Below, in pieces: positions 26,341-34,874 of a stretch of 64,000 nt of DNA. A program made the translations under genes and the position numbers. The stretch covers positions 1,206,431-1,270,430 of the forward strand of contig NZ_FQUD01000001.1 of the NCBI RefSeq assembly GCF_900128945.1. The letters are read 5' to 3'. The notes beneath the pieces were generated by a model. The model saw only the letters and a list, made by a program, of their open reading frames with translations. It had not been told where the DNA came from and searched no databases. Within the stretch, counting starts at the first letter, position 1, and each line of letters opens with the position of its first letter. The stretch is from Chryseobacterium sp. OV279 (lineage in GTDB: Bacteria > Bacteroidota > Bacteroidia > Flavobacteriales > Weeksellaceae).

Positions 26341-26876
26341 AACAAAATATATTTTCTAAACAACGGATTTGAGAGAGAGTTATGAGTTATGAGTTATGAA
26401 TTTCAGGGTGTTTTAGGTTGCTGGTTTATTAGTTGCTGGTTGCTGGTTTTTAGTTGCTGGTTGGTAGTTAAGCTAATAAATAATCGTCTGATGTCTTGTG
26501 TCTGATATCTGACGTCTGAAATCTCCATTCAAATATTCACCATTCACTTGCGAAGCAAAATTCATCATTGACATTCTTAATCTCAGTTGAAAGTCTGATG
26601 TCTGAGGTCTGATGTCTGAAATCTGACATCTAATAATCCTGTTTCTTGACTCTTATTTTCAAGTCTCCATTCACCATTCACTTGCGAAGCAAAATTCACC
26701 ATTGACATTCTTAATCTCAGTTGAAAGTCTGATGTCTGAAATCTGGCATCTAAAAAAACGTCTTAACCCAAACTCACTTTAAATAAAAACCTGTAAAGAT
26801 TTAATTCATGGTTTTCGTTTTAGACATTTGTCCTACACCAGAGTGAAGCAGCTTTATAATTTTGTAAAAAAAATAG
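26341..26876. repeat. Repeat-filled intergenic region with a 71-bp direct repeat
   Basis: Two 71-bp direct repeats (26535-26605 and 26669-26739, differing at about one base) beginning ATTCACCATTCACTTGCGAA and ending GTCTGATGTCTGA. Around them are GTTGCTGG runs (about 26408-26465) and more TCTGATGTCTGAAATCTGACA words. A promoter for the next gene is at the right edge (-7 box TAATTTTG, 26857-26864; TTTG at 26827-26830). Confidence 0.7.
26857..26864 (+). promoter_or_regulatory. -7 box of the two-gene oxidoreductase operon
   Basis: TAATTTTG matches the consensus, with TTTG at 26827-26830 as a possible -33 element (26-bp spacer, a little long). The ATG is 12 bp downstream, so the leader would be only a few bases. 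Confidence 0.5.
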
Positions 26877-27899
26877 ATGGAGCACAATATTCTGGTTATT
26901 GGAGGAAATGGTCTGGTAGGTAAAACCATTATCCGTATTTTAAAATCGAGAAACCCGCAGGTACCTGTTTTAGTGGGTGGAAGAAAAGGAGGGAGGACAG
27001 AGAATGACCTTAAGATCGATGTGACTGATCCTGGGACTTTTCAGGTGATTTCTGATAAAAAAATAAGTCTGATTATTCTTTCGGTGAATGATCAGTCGGA
27101 TCATATTCTTAAGTTCGCTATTGCCAACGGAATCGATTATTTGGACATTACAAAACCTACTCCTGATCTTGTCAGAGCTTATGATCTGGCTAAAGAAAGT
27201 ACAGTAAAAAGCCGAATTGTATTCAGTTCCGGATGGATGGGAGGCATTGTCAACGGTTTATTGAAAACGCTTGCAGAGACTGCAGATATTAGGGAAGTGA
27301 AACTTTTTGTCTATTATTCGGTGAAGGATCTTGCGGGAGAAAGCTCAGCACACTTTATGGCTGAAAACGTGGCGAAACCTTTTATTCGGTATGAGAACAA
27401 CCGCCGCGTTCCGATCAAACACTTCTTAGACTCTGAAAAATTTGATTTCTCTTTTGGAATCGGGAAAAGGGAAGCGTATAATTTCGATGTACCGGATCTG
27501 TATATTTTGAATCAGATTGAAAAAGTTCCTTCTGTCAGTGTAAAAATGACGTACAATTCAAAGTTGATAACCTGGCTTTTAGGAGCATTTCAAAAAATAA
27601 AACTTTTCAATATTCTGTCATTAAAGGAAAGAAAAATGATTTTCGGATCGAGTGGAAATGGCGATCAGTCTGTATTTGAAATTATGGTAAAAACATCGAG
27701 CGGGAATAAAAAATTAAGTCTGCAAAGTACAAAAGGACAGGCGGAATTAACGGCTCTTTCTGCCGTACTGCACACAGAAGAGCTGTTGAAAAATTCCCAT
27801 GAAAATAAGATTTATTTCAGTCATCAGTTGCACCAACCTCTGTCGCTTCTGGAGAAATTAAAGGCCTACGAAAGCATCAACATACAATCTGGATCATGA
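26877..27899 (+). CDS. Saccharopine dehydrogenase-like NAD(P)-binding oxidoreductase
   Basis: 340 aa. N-terminal Rossmann fold with the dinucleotide motif VIGGNGLVGKTIIR (residues 7-20), then IDVTDPGTFQVI and GIDYLDITKPTPDLV, typical of saccharopine dehydrogenase-like proteins whose substrates are mostly unknown. It overlaps the next gene by 4 bp (ATGA), so the two are translationally coupled; the partner is a flavodoxin-fold quinone reductase-like protein. Together they look like a small redox pair. Confidence 0.85.
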   Translation: MEHNILVIGGNGLVGKTIIRILKSRNPQVPVLVGGRKGGRTENDLKIDVTDPGTFQVISDKKISLIILSVNDQSDHILKFAIANGIDYLDITKPTPDLVRAYDLAKESTVKSRIVFSSGWMGGIVNGLLKTLAETADIREVKLFVYYSVKDLAGESSAHFMAENVAKPFIRYENNRRVPIKHFLDSEKFDFSFGIGKREAYNFDVPDLYILNQIEKVPSVSVKMTYNSKLITWLLGAFQKIKLFNILSLKERKMIFGSSGNGDQSVFEIMVKTSSGNKKLSLQSTKGQAELTALSAVLHTEELLKNSHENKIYFSHQLHQPLSLLEKLKAYESINIQSGS

Positions 27900-28474
27900 A
27901 AAAAATAGTCATTATCAACGGACATCCCAATAAAGATTCCTTCAATTTTGGAATTGCTGAAGCTTATAAAGAAGGAGCTTTAAACGTTGGAGCAGAAGTG
28001 AAAGAGATCACAATAGCTGAATTAAATTTTGATCCCATTCTCCATTTTGGATACCAGAAAAGGATGGAACTGGAACCGGATCTTTTAAAAGCATGGGAAA
28101 TGATCCAATGGGCAGATCATCTGGTATGGATTCATCCCGTTTGGTGGGGCGGATTGCCTGCATTGATGAAAGGTTTTCTGGACCGGCTTTTTCTTCCGGG
28201 ATTTGTCTATCAGTACAGAGAAGATTCCGTTTGGTGGGATAAGCTTTTGAAAGGAAAAACGGCACATATTATTACGACGCTGGATCAGCCGGGATGGTAT
28301 TATTGGCTGTTTTATGGAAAACCGAGTGTGAATCAGCTGAAAAAATCGACGCTGGAATTCTGTGGGGTGAAGCCTGTGAAAGTAACTTATATTGGAATTG
28401 TAAGAAACTCTACAGAAGGGCAACGGGCGCAATGGCTTCAAAAAGTGAAGGAGTTGGGGAGACGGCTTAAATAA
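27896..28474 (+). CDS. NAD(P)H-dependent oxidoreductase, flavodoxin fold (YwrO/MdaB-like)
   Basis: 192 aa. Begins MKKIVIINGHPNKDSFNFGIAEAYKEGA, the flavin phosphate-binding loop; continues WADHLVWIHPVWWGGLPALMKGFLDRLFLPGFVY, the core signature of this FMN/FAD quinone reductase family, and TLDQPGWYYW. Cytoplasmic two-electron reductase of quinones or nitro compounds. Coupled to the upstream saccharopine dehydrogenase-like gene through a 4-bp overlap. Confidence 0.92.
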   Translation: MKKIVIINGHPNKDSFNFGIAEAYKEGALNVGAEVKEITIAELNFDPILHFGYQKRMELEPDLLKAWEMIQWADHLVWIHPVWWGGLPALMKGFLDRLFLPGFVYQYREDSVWWDKLLKGKTAHIITTLDQPGWYYWLFYGKPSVNQLKKSTLEFCGVKPVKVTYIGIVRNSTEGQRAQWLQKVKELGRRLK

Positions 28475-28476
28475 AC

Positions 28477-28511
28477 TGTCATTGCGAGGAACGAAGTGAC
28501 GAAGCAATCTC
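28477..28511. repeat. GTCATTGCGAGGAACGAAG-type dispersed repeat
   Basis: A 35-bp word starting TGTCATTGCGAGGAACGAAG and ending GCAATCTCA, a motif I recognise from intergenic repeats in several bacterial phyla. It lies immediately after an oxidoreductase stop codon. Confidence 0.6.
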
Positions 28512-28818
28512 ATTTCAAACAATTTAAAATGTGTTTTTGGTCTCGCGCAGATCTTGCTGATTAAGCAGATTTTTAAACACGAATATCACGTATGTTTTGC
28601 ACAAATGGTCACTAATCTGAGATAGCTTTAATAATGGTAATAGAATTAAATTTTATCTCCGATAAAATCTTTGCGCCTTAAAAACAGGATGCAAATTAAA
28701 TAAAAAACCTTGCGCTTTTGCGATTACCAACAATAGATTGATATAAATCCCAAAAGCGCGATCACAGCCATAGACAATCTGTATAAAAGACTCCTTCAGA
28801 AATTAGCCTGAAAAATCG

Positions 28819-28826
28819 TAAATTTG
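28819..28826 (+). promoter_or_regulatory. -7 box of mnmE (leaderless candidate)
   Basis: TAAATTTG, a perfect consensus, ends 4 bp before the mnmE ATG. Transcription would begin at or next to the start codon. Confidence 0.5.
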
Positions 28827-28830
28827 CCGT

Positions 28831-30216
28831 ATGAATAACGATACGATTTGCGCACTGGCTACGGCCAATGGAGTAGGAGCTTTAGGCATTATCAGAGTTT
28901 CAGGGAATGATGCTTTACCGATGGTTCAGAAAAGTTTTCCGGGCAAAAAACTGGAAAAGCAGCAGTCTCATACCATTCATTACGGTTATTTTATGGATGG
29001 AGAAGAAGCGATTGATGAGGTAATGCTTTCTATTTTTCTGGCTCCGAAAAGTTTTACGACAGAAAATTCTGTGGAAATTGCTTTTCACGGCTCGCCTCAT
29101 ATCGGAAAACGTATTCTGGAAACCCTGATCAAAAATGGGGCAAGAATGGCAAAAGCCGGTGAATTTACCCTTCGTGCATTCATCAACGGAAGAATTGATC
29201 TTTCGCAGGCAGAAGCTATTGCGGATGTCATTGCGTCTGAAAATGAAGCTTCCCGAAAAGTGGCCATTAACCAGTTGAAAGGGGGAATTACCAATGAAAT
29301 ATCGATATTGAGAACAGATCTTCTCAATTTTGTTTCCCTGGTCGAGCTTGAACTGGATTTTGCTGAAGAAGATGTAGAATTTGCAGACCGTTCAGCGCTT
29401 AATGGGCTATTAGATAAAATTGAAGTGAAACTGGATTCTTTGATTGAAAGTTTCCAATACGGAAATGCCATCAAAAACGGAACTGCGGTGGCCATTATCG
29501 GAAAACCGAATGCAGGGAAATCTACCTTGTTGAATGCCCTGTTGAAAGAAGAGAGAGCCATTGTGAGCAATATTGCCGGAACCACCAGAGATACGATTGA
29601 AGAAATTCTGCATATTAAAGGTCATGCGTTCCGTCTTATTGATACAGCCGGACTTCGTGAAACGGTAGATGAAATTGAAGCCATCGGCGTAAAGAAAGCC
29701 AAAGAAAAAGTGGAGGGCGCTAATATTTTGGTATATCTCGCAGATGCGGCTACCGAAGACTATTCCGAAGATATTGAAATGATCAGATCCTTACAGAGAG
29801 ACGATCTGAAGCTGATCATCTGTGCCACGAAAATAGACGAAGTCCTGCCTCCAAAATATGAAGCAGTAGAAGCTGTTTTCAGAAGTGCCATCAGCCAGGA
29901 CTTTGATTTTATCAGAATCTCAGCGGTAGAAAACCAAAATATACAGGATCTTAAAAATGAACTGTCTTCCTACGTTGAGCAGTTAAAATCCCAGGAAAAT
30001 AACGTAGTCATCACGAATCAAAGGCACTTTGAAGCCCTTCGCAAATCTCTGGATGCGACCCATAAAGTAAAGGAAGCCATTTCCTTCCAGATCTCTACAG
30101 AATTGCTGGCTTATGAACTGAGAAACGCCTTAGAGCATCTTGGTGAAATATCCGGTGAAGTGACGAATGATGAGGTGCTGGGGAATATTTTTTCGAAGTT
30201 TTGTATCGGAAAGTAG
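28831..30216 (+). CDS. mnmE: tRNA uridine-5-carboxymethylaminomethyl(34) synthesis GTPase MnmE
   Basis: 461 aa, complete. With MnmG it makes the cmnm5 modification at tRNA wobble U34. N-terminal folate-binding domain (ICALATANGVGALGIIRVSG), helical domain, G domain with GKPNAGKSTLLNALLKEERAIVSNIAGTTRD and DTAGLRE, and the universally conserved C-terminal Cys-Ile-Gly-Lys. Its last codons are the attachment site of the island that follows; the coding sequence is intact because the element brings its own copy of these codons and a stop. Confidence 0.97.
   Translation: MNNDTICALATANGVGALGIIRVSGNDALPMVQKSFPGKKLEKQQSHTIHYGYFMDGEEAIDEVMLSIFLAPKSFTTENSVEIAFHGSPHIGKRILETLIKNGARMAKAGEFTLRAFINGRIDLSQAEAIADVIASENEASRKVAINQLKGGITNEISILRTDLLNFVSLVELELDFAEEDVEFADRSALNGLLDKIEVKLDSLIESFQYGNAIKNGTAVAIIGKPNAGKSTLLNALLKEERAIVSNIAGTTRDTIEEILHIKGHAFRLIDTAGLRETVDEIEAIGVKKAKEKVEGANILVYLADAATEDYSEDIEMIRSLQRDDLKLIICATKIDEVLPPKYEAVEAVFRSAISQDFDFIRISAVENQNIQDLKNELSSYVEQLKSQENNVVITNQRHFEALRKSLDATHKVKEAISFQISTELLAYELRNALEHLGEISGEVTNDEVLGNIFSKFCIGK
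30200..30216 (+). other. attL: mnmE 3'-end attachment site
   Basis: TTTGTATCGGAAAGTA plus the stop; same-orientation copies are at 44410-44425 (TTTGTATCGGGAAGTA) and 55789-55804 (TCTGTATCGGGAAATA). In frame each encodes Phe-Cys-Ile-Gly-Lys-stop. It borders an integrase gene. Confidence 0.8.
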
Positions 30217-30258
30217 ACTATGTTTTAGATTGTATATAGATTACAATTGCAACAATAC

Positions 30259-30295
30259 AAAAAACCCTTTAAATGTAATGTTTAAGGGGTTTTTT
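30259..30295 (+). terminator. Terminator just inside attL (serves mnmE)
   Basis: 15-bp stem (30259-30273 / 30281-30295) with one G-U, then a T-rich tail. It belongs to the element but ends the mnmE transcript. Confidence 0.85.
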
Positions 30296-30350
30296 ATTTG
30301 TCTCTTGTTTTGTTTTAAAATTTAATGTTGCATAATATATACATTATATT

Positions 30351-30460
30351 CGTTTCTATTTCGTTTCTATGAATTTAGTTTGGAATAAAATTTGTTATTT
30401 CATCGTTAAAAAATGTTACATTTTGAAACAGCAGGAAACATGGAGAAACAATGTGAAACA
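30351..30460. repeat. Phased GAAACA iterons near attL
   Basis: GAAACA at 30425-30430, 30435-30440, 30445-30450 and 30455-30460, exactly 10 bp apart; the inverse word GTTTC at 30352-30356 and 30363-30367 (11 bp apart, within CGTTTCTAT repeats). The spacing equals one helical turn, as expected for protein-binding arm sites. Confidence 0.65.
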
Positions 30461-30483
30461 TTTTTAGGGAGAATTTAGACGTT

Positions 30484-31035
30484 ATGGAAGTCAATAAAAT
30501 TTGTCAATTCTGCGGAAATAGATTTGTAGCCAAAAAGACTACAACAAAATGCTGTTCCGATGACTGCGCTAAGAAATTCTACAAAAAGAGAAAGCGTGAT
30601 GAAAAGATTCAAGCGAGTGATAAGGATTTGGAAGTACAAATTAGAGGTTATGATATTGAAGAAATTCAAAAGAAAGATTACTTATCAATCAAAGAAGTTA
30701 TGATTTTACTCAATATTAGTAGAACATCAATTTATCGAATGTTAAAAGATGGCAGATTAAGCAAATTAGATGGCTTTAAATCGGTTAGAATTAGGAAAGT
30801 AGACTTAGATGTTCTTTTTATACAAAAAGCCGAAAATAACGAAGAAAAACAATATAATTTACCATATTTCTGCGATGATAATTATTACACTATTAATGAA
30901 GTCATAGACACATTTAAAGTTAGTTCAGGTTCATTTTATTATTTGTGTAAAAAACATAATATTCCTAAAATTCCAAAAGGTAAAAATGTGTATGTTCCCA
31001 AAAACTTAGTAAATACAATTTTCAATAATGAGTAA
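30484..31035 (+). CDS. Excisionase-like protein with a zinc finger and two helix-turn-helix domains
   Basis: 183 aa. N-terminal Cys4-type finger (CQFCGNRFVAKKTTTKCCSDDC, about 8-29), then an HTH_17/excisionase-type domain (DYLSIKEVMILLNISRTSIYRMLKDGRL, about 62-89) and a second one (YYTINEVIDTFKVSSGSFYYLCKKHNIP, about 137-164). It overlaps the integrase start by 8 bp, so both are made together. Xis-like directionality factor or regulator; the GAAACA array just upstream may be its site. Confidence 0.8.
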   Translation: MEVNKICQFCGNRFVAKKTTTKCCSDDCAKKFYKKRKRDEKIQASDKDLEVQIRGYDIEEIQKKDYLSIKEVMILLNISRTSIYRMLKDGRLSKLDGFKSVRIRKVDLDVLFIQKAENNEEKQYNLPYFCDDNYYTINEVIDTFKVSSGSFYYLCKKHNIPKIPKGKNVYVPKNLVNTIFNNE

Positions 31036-32254
31036 GAAAGTAACTGTACTGAAAAAACTTGTAAAAGGCAACAAGAGTAATTTATCTTTAAACTTCTATC
31101 CGCCTGTTTTCAATAGAAAGACAGGGAAATATACACGTTATGAAAAGACCAGTTATTTTTTATATAATGATTTTCAGAGTGAGGCCGTTTATTATACAGA
31201 TACAAAAGGTAAAAAGCAATCAAGAGTTGAAATTATTACAGATAAAAAAGGTAGTCCTAAAAAATTAACATTAACTCCTGCTCAAAAACTTCATAATAAA
31301 GAAGCCTTAGAAATGGTTGAATTATATAGAGCAAAAAGGTTTAAAGAAATTACAAAGCCTGATATTTATACAGAAGCGGAGCTGAAAACATTAGAATTAG
31401 CTGAAAATAAAAAGAAAATATTTACAGAATACTTTAAAGAGAAAGCAGAAAACGCAACTAATTCAGTTGGCGCTTGGAAAGCTTGTTACGGGTATTTTGT
31501 CAAATATTATAATAATGTCCTTTTCAGTGATATTAATAAAACTTTAATCGAAGATTTCAAAAATAGATTACTTGACTCATATCAGCTAAAAAGTACCAAA
31601 CATAAACTAAGAAGAAACTCAGCGGCAAGTTATTTTATTCGATTTATACAAGTGTTAGAAATGGCTTATGAAGATAATTATCTATCACAAAATTTTAAGG
31701 GACGTATTGGCTGGATTGAAGAAGAGGAAGTCATGAAGAATTTTCTTACAATTGATGAGTGTAGAACTCTATTCACAACAGAATTTTCTGATGAAACATT
31801 AAGAAGATACTGCATATTTGCATTCTTAACAGGTCTTCGTTATAGTGATATTAATAATTTAACATGGGAAGATGTTGTTGTAAGAGATAAGGTAAGTTAC
31901 ATATATTTCAGAATGCAAAAAACATCGGCATTTCAATACCATCCTATTTCAGAAGAAGCTGTAAATTTAATGGGAGATAGAACTAAAAAATCAGATTTTG
32001 TTTTTGATAGAATTGCATATCATTCACTCAATGATAATTTGAGGAAATGGCTTTTGAAGGCAGAAATTGATAAGAAAGTTACTTTTCATAATTTTCGAAC
32101 ATCCTATGCTGTTACACAATTAGAAGCCGGAGCAGATATATATCTTATTTCAAAAATGCTTGGTCATAAAAATGTAACTACAACCGAGATTTATGCTAAA
32201 ATAGTGGATAAAAGAAAAGTAAGTACAATTAATAATATAATATTGGGAATATGA
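31028..32254 (+). CDS. Tyrosine-type site-specific integrase
   Basis: 408 aa. Arm/core-binding N-terminal half, then the catalytic domain with all residues present: Arg271 (LTGLRYSDI), Lys298 (MQKTS), His354 and Arg357 (FHNFRTSYA), His380 (LGHKNVTTTEIYAKI), Tyr389 nucleophile. It most likely catalyses insertion into the 3' end of mnmE, the gene located just upstream. Same-strand neighbours overlap on both sides (excisionase-like gene; 32251), forming an integration module. Confidence 0.93.
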   Translation: MSKKVTVLKKLVKGNKSNLSLNFYPPVFNRKTGKYTRYEKTSYFLYNDFQSEAVYYTDTKGKKQSRVEIITDKKGSPKKLTLTPAQKLHNKEALEMVELYRAKRFKEITKPDIYTEAELKTLELAENKKKIFTEYFKEKAENATNSVGAWKACYGYFVKYYNNVLFSDINKTLIEDFKNRLLDSYQLKSTKHKLRRNSAASYFIRFIQVLEMAYEDNYLSQNFKGRIGWIEEEEVMKNFLTIDECRTLFTTEFSDETLRRYCIFAFLTGLRYSDINNLTWEDVVVRDKVSYIYFRMQKTSAFQYHPISEEAVNLMGDRTKKSDFVFDRIAYHSLNDNLRKWLLKAEIDKKVTFHNFRTSYAVTQLEAGADIYLISKMLGHKNVTTTEIYAKIVDKRKVSTINNIILGI

Positions 32255-33324
32255 TAGAATTTTTACCTGTTATAGATAATGATTTTGATTTCTCTCCGCT
32301 ATTTCAATATTTTGAAGAAGGGAATAAAGACGACGAAAAATTCGATGTATACCCTTTTTCAAAGTTTCGTTATTTCTTTTGGAATAAAGAAAGTTTACGT
32401 CCAAAAGGTTTAAATATTGATGAGACGAAAATAGAGAACTTTGATATGTTTAAAAATATCTTCATTAGAGGTGATTACTTTTATCTTATAGCATATCATT
32501 ACTTTATCAATGTTAAAGAATATGAATTTGAGTATAAAGTTGAAGGTAAGATGAGAATTGAAGGTGAAGACGGAGAACTTAAAATGGTTTCATTTTTTGA
32601 ACCTTTATATAATGCTTTGTTAAAAGAAAAGACAAAATCACAAACTTTGCTTCGGCATGAGTATATCCTGTCAAAGAATAAGTTTAACTATATTAACAAA
32701 CTTACTAAACTTTTGTTGATTGATTATAATGATTTAGATGGCGCAATTCGCAAGGAAAAAAATGTATTTTCCAAATATGGAATTGCTGTTAAAGAGATCT
32801 ATTTAGATATTTTTCGTGATTTCTACTCTAATTTTGTTGATTATTTATCTAAAGATAATTTTAATGCTTTAAAAAGACTTGTTTACCCATCTAAAAAAGA
32901 AATTCAATCTTTTCAGATAGAAAATAGACCTAATTTTAAAAAGGGATTAACTGATGAAGCGAGAGAAGTTGTAATAAATTCAATTAAAAGCAGCTTGATA
33001 AAGAATGGCTTTATTGCAAATGTAACAACTTATGAACAAATTGATGATTTGTTCAATAATCGAAGAAGAGAAAGGGATAGAATTATTTGGCTTAAAACAC
33101 CTTCATTACTAAAAAGTTTTTATAAAGTTTTGAATGATAAAAATATTATTACTTCAACAAATAACACACATTGGAAAATTTTATCCGATTTTTTCACCTA
33201 TCAAAATAATGCTGAAGTAAATTCTGATAAGCTAAAAGATTTAAAATATTCAACCAATCAATCAGATGTTTTGAACTTAGAAAATTGCTTTAGAATTCTT
33301 GATGAAATAGTAAGCATAAAATAA
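32251..33324 (+). CDS. Integrase-linked protein of unknown function
   Basis: 357 aa, no family recognised. Soluble, rich in Lys, Asn, Phe and Tyr, with no signal or membrane segment. It starts 4 bp before the integrase stop (ATGA overlap), so it is coupled to the integrase. Similar large unknown ORFs are often linked to integrases of Bacteroidota elements; a role in integration or excision control is an inference from position only. Confidence 0.7.
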   Translation: MIEFLPVIDNDFDFSPLFQYFEEGNKDDEKFDVYPFSKFRYFFWNKESLRPKGLNIDETKIENFDMFKNIFIRGDYFYLIAYHYFINVKEYEFEYKVEGKMRIEGEDGELKMVSFFEPLYNALLKEKTKSQTLLRHEYILSKNKFNYINKLTKLLLIDYNDLDGAIRKEKNVFSKYGIAVKEIYLDIFRDFYSNFVDYLSKDNFNALKRLVYPSKKEIQSFQIENRPNFKKGLTDEAREVVINSIKSSLIKNGFIANVTTYEQIDDLFNNRRRERDRIIWLKTPSLLKSFYKVLNDKNIITSTNNTHWKILSDFFTYQNNAEVNSDKLKDLKYSTNQSDVLNLENCFRILDEIVSIK

Positions 33325-33438
33325 GAAACTCCTACTTTGTATTTTTTATAAAAAAATTACATTTTATTAATAAAATCAGGTATTATAAATGAATTGATAT
33401 TTCATTTAAAAAAATAATTTATTGATTACTAACTATTT

Positions 33439-33466
33439 AAAACTCCTATTGTAAAGTGGGAGTTTT
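33439..33466 (+). terminator. Terminator after the integrase operon
   Basis: AAAACTCC (33439-33446) pairs with GGAGTTTT (33459-33466), followed by T's. Confidence 0.65.
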
Positions 33467-33641
33467 TTTGTTTTTGGCACAATTGCTAAATTCTTGATGC
33501 ACTCGTGACATGAACAATAATGTCATGACGGCGAAATCCAGCCATAACGAAAATTTCGGTTATATAATCGAAAAATTGGTGCAAAAAATAGTAAGCAAAC
33601 TATTTTCTGTTTATGTAACAAGATTAGATATTGTTAGCCGT

Positions 33642-33887
33642 ATGGCTCATACCAAGGAAATTTTAACCACAAAAGAGGTTGCTGAGCTTCTTGGAATGAA
33701 TGAAAGAGTTGTTAGAGACAAAATTAATTCTGGATTGATTCCAGCGTACAAACCTGAATTTGCAAATAAATTTCTTGTATTGAGAAGAGATTTAATGAAA
33801 GAGATTATGTCTGGACAGCAATATAAATCTCTTTCAATGATAGAAGCAGAGGTAAATCGTGGATTTGATAGTAGAAAATATGTTTAA
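33642..33887 (+). CDS. Helix-turn-helix (excisionase/MerR-like) DNA-binding protein
   Basis: 81 aa from the ATG at 33642 (MAHTKEILTTKEVAELLGMNERVVRDKINSGLIPAYK); the frame is also open from 33510, giving 125 aa. The HTH_17 domain is complete in the short form, so that start is preferred, but the longer N-terminus (helical, residues 15-45) cannot be excluded. Located 17 bp upstream of the replication protein, which it may regulate. Confidence 0.7.
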   Translation: MAHTKEILTTKEVAELLGMNERVVRDKINSGLIPAYKPEFANKFLVLRRDLMKEIMSGQQYKSLSMIEAEVNRGFDSRKYV

Positions 33888-33904
33888 TCTTAATTCTTAC
33901 AGAC

Positions 33905-34801
33905 ATGATAGATTACATCAAAGCATATTTTCCTGATAAAAATGAAATTTTTGAAATAATGAAAGAAAATTACAATCTCGAAAAAATTAGCTATTCACGA
34001 TTTGATAAAGTTAGGAATGAATCTGTTTTGTATGAAACATACAAAAGGGAATTTGAAAATATGGAACTAAAAATCACCAATCAAGGTGCATATATTCACA
34101 ATTCCTTACATCATTTTTATAATAAGTTTGTGCATAACATTGATGGGAATTATAATGATTTTAGTCGCTCTGCGATTGTAAACTCTATTGATTTTTTGGA
34201 GGAACAAATTAAGTTTTCTCCTGAAAATCTACACCTTTCACAAAGTTTAGAATTTGGTTTGAATTTAAGATTACCTTTTGATTTAGACCACTTTATTCTT
34301 AATGAATGTGTGCTTTATGATTTTTGTCCTGCTTCAAAATTACCCCCACCAAATAATGAACAAGTATATAAAGAATTTGAAAAAGGTAATTATAGATTGA
34401 AAATTTATCATAAAGGCAGGCAACAATGTAATGGAGAGAATATTTTGAGGGTTGAAGTTAAGTTTTTAGATAAAAGGGAATTTAATAAAAATGGAATTTT
34501 TGTGCTAAGTGATTTGGAAGATAGGGATAATCTTATTTTCTTGTATGATAAACTATACAATCTTGTGAAGTTTAAGCTAATGTGTATAGATGATATTGAA
34601 AACAAACAATTCACAAGCTACAAGAAAAACAAGCTTTACAAATATTGCACCCATAAATTCTGGTCAGAATTGGGTGACGATAAATTTAAAATTGAATCAA
34701 AAAAAGTCTATCCGTATTTTGATAAAAATAATTTATTAGAACACAAAAATACATTGTTAGACCTTATGAATAACAAGTTTGAAGAGTTATTAGATAGTTA
34801 G
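33905..34801 (+). CDS. Replication initiator, filamentous-phage gpII-like (probable)
   Basis: 298 aa. Not a certain match, but the order of motifs fits the Phage_CRI/gene II family of rolling-circle initiators as found in Bacteroidota: a central YIHNSLHHFYNKF...GNYNDFSRSAI (about 59-90), an acidic/hydrophobic EFGLNLRLPFDL (about 117-128), YRLKIYHKG and ENILRVEVKFLDKREF (about 180-195), then a helical end. Rolling-circle nicking would allow a circular form to replicate after excision. The catalytic tyrosine cannot be named with confidence. Confidence 0.55.
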   Translation: MIDYIKAYFPDKNEIFEIMKENYNLEKISYSRFDKVRNESVLYETYKREFENMELKITNQGAYIHNSLHHFYNKFVHNIDGNYNDFSRSAIVNSIDFLEEQIKFSPENLHLSQSLEFGLNLRLPFDLDHFILNECVLYDFCPASKLPPPNNEQVYKEFEKGNYRLKIYHKGRQQCNGENILRVEVKFLDKREFNKNGIFVLSDLEDRDNLIFLYDKLYNLVKFKLMCIDDIENKQFTSYKKNKLYKYCTHKFWSELGDDKFKIESKKVYPYFDKNNLLEHKNTLLDLMNNKFEELLDS

Positions 34802-34846
34802 TTTACGGACATTGTATAAGTAAACGTAATGGTTATTAGCTATATT

Positions 34847-34873
34847 AAAACAGGCTTGTTTTGAGCCTGTTTT
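34847..34873. terminator. Bidirectional terminator between Rep and the RT operon
   Basis: AAAACAGGCT (34847-34856) and AGCCTGTTTT (34864-34873), a 10-bp stem with T tails on both strands, between converging transcripts. Confidence 0.85.
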
Positions 34874-34874
34874 A

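Larger units (their letters stand above)
28475..28830. other. Intergenic region upstream of mnmE with a dispersed repeat
   Basis: About 355 bp. It contains the GTCATTGCGAGGAACGAAG repeat (28477-28511), decayed TCTTTGCGCCTT words, and the mnmE -7 box. Confidence 0.55.

Noticed and set aside
26535..26739. CRISPR array from repeated 71-bp units
   Set aside because: Only two units, 63 bp apart, made of dispersed low-complexity words; no cas genes in the window.
30425..30460. CRISPR or plasmid-type iterons from GAAACA repeats
   Set aside because: Units are 6 bp on a 10-bp period, too short for CRISPR; no plasmid Rep of the iteron type. Kept as protein-binding sites instead.
33510..33641. Start of the small HTH gene at 33510
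   Set aside because: Possible, but the HTH domain is complete from 33642 and the extra part has no recognisable features; noted as an alternative only.
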